Of a stretch of 64,000 nt of DNA, positions 55,261 to 64,000 are shown piece by piece; position 1 is the first letter of the stretch, and the number at the start of each line of letters is the position of its first letter. Below the pieces are notes generated by a model that was not told the DNA's origin, did not search any database, and saw nothing but the letters and a program-made list of their open reading frames with translations. Position numbers and translations under genes: made by a program. Source of the stretch: Onthophagus taurus. Taxonomy: Eukaryota > Arthropoda > Insecta > Coleoptera > Scarabaeidae. The stretch covers positions 687,001 through 751,000 of the forward strand of contig NC_091972.1 in the NCBI RefSeq assembly GCF_036711975.1. The letters run 5' to 3'.

Positions 55261-55825
55261 ATATCATGGTTCTAACAATCTATTAGACATTTGATTAGTT
55301 TTATGTTTCCTAACAGACAACATTTCCTATCAGTAGTTGGTTATTAATGCAAAAATCTATCATTCTTTTGCCATCTATTTATTTCTCCATCTCGTCTACT
55401 AGTTCAACAATCTTTCTACGATGCGTTCTTTATTTCTTTCCATCAATTATACCTCGTGTGGATGATTGGAACAATGACATAAGCTCCGTTACCTCGGAAT
55501 AACTGAGATCAACTTTAGACGCTGGATCGCTGGAGCCCTGTTAATTATCTACATTTATGTTCTTTTGTGTTAGTGTACTCCTCACACCATAATAATAATA
55601 ATAATATATCTTTATTGTGCCTTCCACAACTACAAATAACATTCTACATATTTCCATTTCATAATATTAAATTAAAGAAGGAACACAATGAGCGGGTTCC
55701 AGACAATGTCTGCTCATACCAACCCAATTGGTTGCAAAAAAGAACAAAAAATTAAGCAAAAAAGAAAACATGAGAAAAAAAAATAAAAGAAAAAGAAACA
55801 TATAAAATAAATTATAAAATACTTA

Positions 55826-55961
55826 GGCTCACTTTTACCACCTCCTGATAAATTTATCCGGTAGATAAATCCAGTGCTTAGCCAATGAGAGCGCTTAAAA
55901 CCGCCGTAACCATGGCAACTATCCTCTAGATAGTTTATCAGGAGGATGGTAAAAGTGGGCC
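55826..55961. mobile_element. MITE with GGCTCACTTTTACC ends and TTA flanks
   Basis: The left end GGCTCACTTTTACCACCTCC then TGATAAA is mirrored by TTTATCAGGAGGATGG then TAAAAGTGGGCC. TTA stands outside both ends (55823-55825, 55962-55964), the target type of PIF/Harbinger elements. It is 136 bp and non-coding. Confidence 0.85.
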
Positions 55962-56111
55962 TTAATCAAGTAAAGCAAACAAAAATTTTATACTGCCTTC
56001 ACAAATCCCAACATGCCAACAGTAAATATCCCACCATCGTATATTATTCTCCCCCTTGCTGCTGAAACCTCAGCCGCATCAAACTCTTCCTGAATGTACC
56101 TAAGCTCAGAG

Positions 56112-56246
56112 CAGTGGGGTAGCGAACATAACTGGTGCCCGGGGCACGACATTGTATTGGCGCCCCCTCCAGAAAAAATATAACAATTATCCGAAATATA
56201 TTGTATGTGATGGAGATTATTTGGCGCCCCCCTCGCTACGCTACTG
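56112..56246. mobile_element. hAT-type MITE with perfect 8-bp target duplication
   Basis: The ends CAGTGGGGTAGCGA and TCGCTACGCTACTG are inverted repeats, and GCTCAGAG stands directly on both sides (56104-56111 and 56247-56254). Length is 135 bp. It inserted into the LINE remnant and so is younger than it. Confidence 0.92.
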
Positions 56247-56894
56247 GCTCAGAGTTCGCATGTCATTTGGCAATTTATTATAAGATTTGTAAATGTGATA
56301 GCTGTAGATTCTTTCAAATAGAGACGTCCGATGTTTTGGTGGATATATAGGATTGTTTAATCTCGTAACATATGGGTTTGTCGCCGGTTTGAACTTAATT
56401 TTCTTATACAGATATTCGGGCTTACATGAGATTATAATTTTATGGAAAAGACATAAGCTATGAAGATCTCTTCTTTGTTTCATTGACAGCCATTTTATAT
56501 CTTTCAGCTTATGAGTAATTCTATCAAATTTTCTGATACCATAAATATACCTCAGACAAGTGTTTTGCACTCTCTGTATGCGGTTAGAAGTCACCACATC
56601 AACAGCCGGGTTGACACCATAAAATATAAGACGCAATTTATGATACCTCCCCATTGCAAAAAATGTGTTCTGACACATTTGAATGCGTTATTATCAGTTA
56701 CTTTGCAACTTCTAGATAACTTCTTGATAATAACGGGTGACAAAAATTGAGAATCAATAAGCAGAAATGGCGTTAAGCAGAGAATCCGGAATTTAAAGCT
56801 GGAGGGAAAGAATGATGTATCTTCTTGCGTAGTGTATGAAGACTTTTTTGAGTCACTATATTAATATAAAAATGTTACGAAAATTGAAAACAAA

Positions 56895-59131
56895 ATGGGA
56901 CTAAGTGCTCATTCACCGGACCAGGCAATTCAAACGTTTAAGCCGTTCAAATCGCCTGGAGAAGACAATATCTTTCCTGCTTTGTTACAGCAGGGGAGGT
57001 CTTTATTGTTGCCAATTTTGGTAAACATTTTCAGAGCGAGTGTCGCCTGGAAATATGTGCCGGCAGAATGGACTAAGGTACGGGTATCTTATATACCCAA
57101 AGCGGGCCGTTCGGTCCCTACTCCTAATGCCTTTCGATCCATCAGCCTAACGTCATTTCTGCTGAAAACCCTTGAAAAAGTTTTGGAACGGTATATCCGT
57201 ACGGTGCCATTGGTATCTGGTCAGAATTGGCTCTACACAACTTAGTTGGTAGAGTATCCAGGACGCTGCAGGATAAAGAAATCTTGGTTTGTGCGTTTCT
57301 GGATATAGAGGGAGCGTTCAACAACGCAATACCACAATCTCTTGAAAGAGCTGCTCTTGACAGGGGAGTGGAAGCAACTATAGCGGGTTGGATCCGCAAT
57401 ATGCTAGATAGTAGAATAGTTTCTACTTCACTCCACGGTGATACGATACGCTTCAGGCCGGGAGGTGGCTGCCCGCAGGGAGGGGTGTTATCTCCCCTGC
57501 TTTGGTCCCTCCTAGTTGACGATCTGATTGCGATAGTCGAAGCCGTTGGTGTGGAAATACAAGCTTATGCTGATGACATTGTCGTTATGGTCAAAGGAAC
57601 CTGTTTGCCGAGGATATCTAAAGTCCTCCAGGTAACCCTAGATACCATTTGCGCTTGGTGTAAGGGAGAGAACCTCTCAATAAACCCGCAAAAGACAATT
57701 GTTGTGCCCTTCACCAGGAAGCGAAAGTTGGATGGAGTAATCCGCCCAACTATCCAAGGTGAAGAAATTCCTTTCTCAAAGGAAGTCAAATATCTAGGAG
57801 TAATCCTAGACAAAACCCTGTTATGGAATGGACATTTGCAGGGAGTTTTGCACAAAGCTAGACTATCCTTGTGGACTTGTCGCAGTCTTTGTGGAAAAAA
57901 TTGGGGTCTTACCCCTGAAAGACTGTACTGGCTCTATGTGACTGTGGTTAGACCTATGATCACATACGGAGCAGCAGCCTGGTATAGGAAAGTCCGACAG
58001 ACTTCAGTTATCAGTAAACTTTCACGAATTCAACGAGTAGCTGGATTGGCAATCTCTGGTGCGATAGGCACAACGCCAACTCTAGCAATGGAGGTTCTGC
58101 TTGGCCTATCTCCTCTGCATTTGCATATAGAGAAAGTGGCTAGAACAACCATTTACAGATTTAAGCAATATGCTCAAAACTGTTCCGACATGTCCTACCA
58201 ATGGGCTGCGGAAGACATTATAAGCACTGATACTGTGCTATCAATGCCGTCAGATTTGGCGGTATCACTATCAGTGATTAATGCTCGATACCAGATTGTA
58301 CTGCCTGAGCGGCAGTCCTGGATCGAAAATGAAAATTCTCTGGTTCGGGCAAACATTTGCTTGTACACAGATGGATCAAAAACGCCTGAAGGGGTAGGAG
58401 CAGGAGTATACTGCCAGACACCTCGAATTAAGCAAGCCTACAGCCTGGGTGCGTACTGTACTGTATTCCAGGCGGAAGTATTTGCTATTGACATGGGTGC
58501 TAAAATCCTTCTTGAAAGAGGGGTGAAGAACATGACAGTACGAATTTTCTCAGACAGTCAAGCCGCTCTCCAGGCGCTGCAAGCCGTGAAAACGGTGTCG
58601 GCTCTGGTTAATGATTGTAAGAGAACATTAAACACACTGAGTTGTGATAACAGAGTCTCTCTGATCTGGGTCCCGGATCACTCTGGGGTTACTGGCAATG
58701 AAGCGGCAGATAAGCTAGCACGAGATGGCAGCGCTGAAGCGTTTGTGGGGCCGGAACCAGCAGTTGGTGTATCATTTGCGATGGCCAAATATAGGATTGG
58801 ACTGTGGGCTGAAGAGAGATTTCGCCTACTGTGGACCAGTTCTCCTGGAATGAGACATGCTAAGGTGTTTATTAACATCGCCATTGTCAAACCCGGGAAT
58901 ATTTTAGGAAGTGCTCATTCATATTTTATTGGCAAAGTATGTCATGATTTCGAAAACTTTCTTGAATATAGTTATGATAGATATAAGCCTATACACTATA
59001 CAGTTCCCGAACAGTCCCGAATGTTTATTGAGAACATACTCTCAAACTGTCAATTTAAAAGAAATGTCCAGATGACCAAAGAAAGAGAGAGAGGTCGGAA
59101 CCACATTCAACATGATATCAATAGTATTTAA
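56895..59131 (+). pseudogene. I-superfamily LINE ORF2 fragment: RT plus RNase H, frameshifted and fused to unrelated sequence
   Basis: The first frame (56895-57245) holds FKPFKSPGEDNIFPALLQQG and FRSISLTSFLLKTLEKVLE, the start of RT; a deletion of about 40 nt near 57225 moves to the next frame. The second frame (57227-59131) has FLDIEGAFNNA, GCPQGGVLSPLLW, AYADDIVVMV, YLGVILD, then RNase H with LYTDGSKTPEGVGAG, QAEVFAID, SDSQAAL and WVPDHSGVTGNEAADKL. The family sequence ends near 58890; the remaining 80 codons (KPGNILGSAHSYF onward) look unrelated. The order RT then RNase H points to the LOA/Outcast/R1 side of the I superfamily. No endonuclease or ORF1 remains. Confidence 0.85.
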
Positions 59132-59901
59132 CAATGTTTTTAGGTTCCTGCAAAAATTCTAGTCTATTTTCGATAACAAAATGGCATTTGGCACAAAAAT
59201 CATGACAAGTTCCTGAATTTCACGCAGGCATTTATTTCTTTTTTGGTTACCATCCCCTTCTCCGCCGTTGTATTTTAATCGTTACGCAGCATTTAGCCAA
59301 TCGCCGAACGATGACCAGAAGCCGTATGAAACGAGTGAAAACCGCCCACTTTTACCGTCAAAGCGATGCCGATTGGGCACAACGAGTTCGTTCCGACCAT
59401 TTTAAAAGCCGTTAGGCGGAGCTCGACAACCTAATCTCCCGATTTCTACCCACACACATCTGTCCCCTTCGGACATCTTCAGGCCGTATGGCAAAATATC
59501 TCGTTCAGAAACAGTTCCGTTCGGTTTCTATCGGGAATTTGATGTGTGCCAGGAAACGAGTGAGAAGAGGCTTGCGATTCAAATTGTTTTTTGTATGTGT
59601 TTGTTGAATGAATTGCGTAACGACGACGAATGGAACTCGACCAGAACTGATGATAAAGTTGATGAACTCAAGTGCAGAAGTCAAGTCACGTTTTGTTAAA
59701 TGAGGTGAAGTTATCCGAAACTAACCGGCATTAAATTAAGTTAAACCAAACTAAACGGTATTTATTTTTGTGGGTGAATAAACAGAAATGTTTTAATTTT
59801 ACTGTACAACTTTATCCATTAAAATTTTTTACGAACATTTGTGACTGTTTTAAAAAATCTTTTGAATAAGACAATCAAATTAGTGAATAATAAAATAAAA
59901 A
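59132..59901. promoter_or_regulatory. GC-richer stretch, possible promoter and 5' UTR
   Basis: From about 59250 to 59590 the base composition rises and CpG steps are common; AGCCAATCGCC near 59298 contains a CCAAT box. It ends at the ATG with a good start context (AAAAATGG) and a donor right after it (see 59902). The promoter role is inference. Confidence 0.35.
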
Positions 59902-60107
59902 ATGGATAATGGTAAGTGTACAAGTTTTTTGTGTAAAGATTTATTTGTTTTTTTTTAATCTATAAAGAAAATTCGTTGAAAGGATTATTAAATGAACAAT
60001 TATCTAAGATCTGTGGCGAGGTTAAAGTTTATCATCGAAGAGTTCAACTGAAAGTAGATAACGTAGCGTTAAAGTATAGCGTTTTGAAGTGGTTTTGTGA
60101 TCTTTAA
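59902..60107 (+). CDS. Possible two-exon small protein, 49 aa, unknown
   Basis: Exon 1 is 59902-59911 (MDN plus one base), followed by a strong GTAAGT donor. After an intron of only 56 bp with a T-rich tract and AG at 59966-59967, exon 2 (59968-60107) continues in frame to TAA: ENSLKGLLNEQLSKICGEVK, then VYHRRVQLKVDNVALKY, ending FCDL. The sequence is helical and amphipathic in character and lacks a signal peptide. I do not know the family. The start context, donor, short insect-type intron and in-frame join support it, but the length makes chance possible. It may also be the first two exons of a longer transcript. Confidence 0.4.
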
Positions 60108-61362
60108 GGCTCACTGAAACCAAATAGGCTGTGCACAATTTACTTTAAAACATTAAACGAAATTTAATTTAAACGCTCTATACTCGTGTCTCTTTCTTCC
60201 TTTTTCCGTCTTTTCTAAAACGATCATGGAAAAAATCGAATTTCATTACAAAAAATAAAAAAAATAATAATCCCAATACAATACACACATTTATTACTAT
60301 TGATCGTAAAATTGTATATCTTAGACTCGATGTTATTAAAACCTGTTATTAAAACGTGTTATTAAATCGTGGTTCTGATTCCGATTACGACCGTACTTTA
60401 AACGTTTTGATTATGATTTGCTTTTGAGGTACTATAAAATCCACGCTTCGTCGATTTTGAAACAATGGATGCAAAAAAAAACTTTTTATTTAATCGAATA
60501 TACTTCAATGGACGTCATTAAAACGTAAATCTATATCGAATTTATTTCCATGTTTTAATTCTTTGATAACATCTACAATTAATTCAATTTTCCATTTTTT
60601 TTTTGGACGATTTAAACTTAAAACGGTAGCTATTTGAGTTTAAGTCGGTGATTTGTAAAAAGGTTTTAAACCACACACTTTACAACTCTAACATCACCTT
60701 TCGCCTTCTTCTGTCCATTTAGTGAGTAAATTTACCGAACAGTGAGCAAATATTTGGCCTTTTTAGAGCGGATTATTGGTTTAGGGCTTTTTGTGGTTGT
60801 AGGAGGATGAAACATCGGTTGATGGGCTAAGTAAACGAATCAAAATGAGCACACTCATCTACTTCTAATTTTTTTATCAATCATTTGAACGAAATTTGAA
60901 ATTGTTATAATCTTTTTAACCCCTTTTTTATTATTTCATTATTTTTGAAGACTTCATTAAAATGTTTGTTTCTATTTATAATATGATAACATCTAAAATA
61001 AGCTAAATTAAATGGAACGGTGATGGAATTGAGATGAGAGCAAAGAAAACGAATGGAGCGAGGAGCAAGCTCGAGCCATGCCTCTTTTGCAATGTGGCGT
61101 AACTGTTGCACCGGACGGATTTAAATTCCACATTTTATTTCAAATTTATTTTAAAAGAAGATATCTATAAATCATAAAATATATAGGGACTTTGCATATC
61201 TTTAATTTTTCAGAGAGAAACTCACAATTTCGAAGGTAGGATTGAACAAATATTATTGTTATCGATTTTAACTCGATAATTATTAGCTCAGTGCATCAAG
61301 TGAGTCTTTGACAAAAACTCATTGAGAACGCTTGTTTTCCATGGCACACTAGGCATTTTTCC
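60108..61362. other. Intergenic, no confident gene
   Basis: This is AT-rich with a few GC-richer patches near 60700-60800 and 61050-61090. The minus frame at 60905-61111 (start MQQLRHIAKEAWLEL) has no recognisable domain. No repeats or RNA genes stood out. Confidence 0.35.
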
Positions 61363-63830
61363 AAAAACCCTAATTATCTCCCAAACTAAATATTAATGTT
61401 AAGTATGGGACATATGGGATATAAAAGATGTAAAATGAGACACCGAAGACGACTAAGTAAAATGTCAACCTCTATTTTGACATATTTGTAATGTTCATTA
61501 AAAATCCTTTAAAATGAGTACAAACACGACATATTTATCTTGAATATTAATTAAATTATGATCAATTTCCGGTTAGAAATGTCAACGTCACTTTTGACAT
61601 ATTTGTAATCGTCGTGAAAAATCGTCGTCTTTTATTTTATATAGAATTTGAGTCTAACTAGTTTCGGCATTTGGCCATCTTTAGAGGTTCTACAAATAGA
61701 TTAACTAAAACTTTATATTAAAACTAGAACTAACACAAGACCTAGAGCTAGAATCATTCGAGAACTAGAAACATTCGGGTTTAGTCGTGAAATAAAATTT
61801 CAGTTGTCAATGTCAACTTAAATTTTATTATTATATTCGTAATCTTCATAAAATAACCTTTAAAGTGAGTCCATACATTACACATTTATCTCAAAAAAAC
61901 AAAAAGTTCGAACTTTCATCTTTTAATTTTGACATATTTGTCAACTTCATAAAAGATCCTTTAAAATGAGTCCAAACTCGACATATTTAAATTTGATATT
62001 AATGGAGATACAATCACTTCCGGTTTGAAACGTCAACGTCAATTTTGACATATTTGTCATCTTTATTAAGAAACCTTTAAAATGAGTCCAAAGATGACGC
62101 ACTTATCTCAAAACACAAAAAAGTTAGAATAAAACATTAAACCTGAAGTTAGCAACAATGAAGATAGCAATTTAATTTTTAAATATTAATACCAACCTTA
62201 ATTTTTTATTTTTTTTTATTATATCTTGGTTTTTGTGACAAATATTAAGACATTTTATAAAAATTAAATTGTCAAAATGACATTGACATTTCAAACTCGA
62301 AGTCGCTTACATCTCGACTAATATTGGAATTAAACGTATCATGTTTGGACTCGTTCTTGGCACCAAAACATACTCCATCATGTTGCTTTTTAATAAAAAA
62401 TACATCGTGAAAGGACACCATGAAGTTGTCTATTTATCTGTTTTATGATATCTAACTTCAGGTTTAAAATGTTAATCTCAATTTTGACATATTTGTAATC
62501 TTCATTAAAAATCCTTTAAAATGAGTACTAACACGACATATTTATCTTGAATATTAATGAAATTATGATCAATTTCCGGTTAGAAATGTCAACGTCACTT
62601 TTGACATATTTGTAATCGTCGTGAAAAATCCTTTAAAATGAGCCCAAACATGATACGTTTAATTCCAATGTTACTCGACATATAAGCAACTTCCGGTTTG
62701 AAATGTCAACGTCAATTTTGACATATTCTTAATTTTTATAAAATGTCTTAAAATTTATTACAAAAACAAAAATATAATCAAAAAAATTCAAAATTAAGGT
62801 TGCTATTAATACTCAAGAATTATGTTGCTAATTTCAATGTTGCCAACTTTAAATTTTTTTTATTATAACTGTGTTGTTTTTCGAGAGAAATGCATCATAT
62901 TTGAACTCATTTTAAAGGTTTTTTTTAATAAAGAATATACCATGAAGTTGTCCATTTGTCTATTATATGATAACTAACTTCAGGTTTAAAATGTCAACCT
63001 CAATTTTGACATATTTGTAATCTTCATTAAAAATCTTTTAGAATGAGTACAAACACGACATATTTATCTTCAATATTAATGAAGTTATGGTCAACTTCCG
63101 GTGAGAAATGTCAACGTCAATTTTGACATATTTTTAATTTTTATAAAATTTCTTAAAATTTGTACACAAAAACAAAAGTATAATAAAAAAAAAACAAAAA
63201 TTAAGGTTGGTATTAATATTTAAAAATGAAATTGCTATCTTCATTGTTGCTAACTTCGGGTTTAATGTTTTTTCATTCTAACTATTTTGTTTTTCGAGAT
63301 AAATGCATCATGTTTGGGTTCGTTTTAAAGGATTTTTCACGACGATTACAAATATCTCAAAATTGACGTTGACATTTCTCACCGGAAGTTAACTTTATTA
63401 TATTGAAGATAAATATGTCATGTTTGTATTCATTTTAAAGGATTTTTAATGAAAATTATAAATATGTCAAAATTGAGGTTGACATTTTAAACTTGAAGTA
63501 AGTTACCATACAGGGTGGCCATTATGTTGCAGCAGATTTTTTTAGAAAAAATCGAATATCTAGAAAACGGCCGAATTAAATTGCAAAAAGTAAAGTTATT
63601 TATAAACCTTGAAAACAGACAAATCCAAATATGTAAAAATATACAGGGTATTTCATTTAAAAAAATAAAGTGGGTGTCGACTTGCGGTATAACCGGAAGT
63701 GCTAGAAATCTGAAAATATTTTAGCCAAAGAGAACGCAGTTGATAATACTTAAATCTGAATTCTCAAATTTTAATTTTTTCCAGAACCCAAGAAACGTCT
63801 AATGACCGATCTCGCTGAGACACTCTGTAT
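61363..63830. repeat. Dispersed repeat block including copy B of the MCM5-intron repeat
   Basis: 61363-61462 matches 16985-17070, and 63508-63830 matches 17270-17530; between them, 61620-63510 is the second copy of 36296-38195. The order suggests the copy-B element inserted into, or recombined with, the ACAGGGTG-type repeat seen in DHX30 intron 2. Internal subunits carry TTGACATATTTGTAATC boxes. No protein is seen. Confidence 0.75.
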
Positions 63831-64000
63831 CTGGCGGTTATCCATATACTCAGAAAATTGACACATAGCTGAACTCAACTATGAGAACAATATCAGAATG
63901 TGCTAAGTAATACTGCCCCGCCAAACCTGCTAAGAAAGAATGTTCTGCTAAAGACTGTGCTGCCGATTCATGAGGATTTATCTTATCTTGATATGAATTG

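Larger units (their letters stand above)
55588..56680 (-). mobile_element. 5'-truncated LINE, minus strand, ending in (TAT)n-like tail
   Basis: The coding part at 56241-56678 gives RIQRVQNTCLRYIYGIRKFD, then IKWLSMKQRRDLHSLCLFH and PKHRTSLFERIYSYH, the region downstream of RT in Jockey/CR1-type LINEs. The 3' end on the minus strand reads AATAAAGATATATTATTATT at about 55610-55588, a common 3' terminus of such LINEs. Two MITEs (55826-55961 and 56112-56246) lie within. Confidence 0.72.

Overview
This window is nuclear DNA of an insect. The genes have short GT-AG introns, the DNA is very AT-rich, and introns and spacers are filled with insect-type satellites, foldback elements, MITEs, I/Jockey-type LINEs and hAT copies. 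Presence of a DHX30-type helicase argues against a higher fly. A beetle is my best guess, but this is inference only.

Host genes: (1) 1306-2177 (+), last exon of an unidentified protein with AP2-binding-like DPF/FxDxF motifs. (2) 7555-19305 (-), a complete 7-exon DHX30-type DExH RNA helicase (1164 aa). (3) 30334-40261 (-), a complete 11-exon MCM5 (736 aa). (4) 47622-49311 (-), a complete 7-exon CCDC61/VFL3 centriolar protein (445 aa). (5) Possible genes at 47281-47568 (+), 46658-46951 (-) and a two-exon 49-aa frame at 59902-60107 (+). All exon joins of genes 2-4 were worked out by hand from GT/AG sites, preserved phase and family similarity; each sums to an uninterrupted reading frame.

Layout: 1-1270 is the 3' end of a Ty3/Gypsy element. 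3421-4872 is a 173-bp satellite. 8443-10121 is a second array of the same satellite, bounded by two MITE copies, inside DHX30 intron 3. 12733-16745 is a 142/152-bp satellite with two MITEs inside DHX30 intron 2. Between DHX30 and MCM5 the original spacer has become tandem copies of about 323 bp, split by about 10 kb of insertion: a nearly intact I-type LINE (19612-25693) and a 3.8-kb foldback element (25694-29506). MCM5 intron 9 carries a LINE fragment and the same 142/152-bp satellite (31263-34627); its intron 5 carries a 2.9-kb TIR element (35986-38909). From 41006 to 46505 three TGTACAGGGTG-type inverted-repeat elements follow one another, and the third hosts a hAT copy with a perfect 8-bp target duplication. 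49719-52984 is a CACTG-ended element enclosing a broken, multi-exon SAMD3-like gene. 53720-59131 is a graveyard of LINE pieces and small MITEs. 61363-63830 is repeat sequence, including a second copy of the repeat found in MCM5 intron 5.

The three complete host genes serve separate processes (RNA helicase in ribonucleoprotein or mitochondrial work, replication licensing, centriole/basal-body assembly), so no operon-like logic is implied. The main biology of interest is the interplay of satellites with transposons: an array carried between two MITEs, the same satellite in introns of two neighbouring genes, and a SAMD3-like gene inside a DNA transposon.
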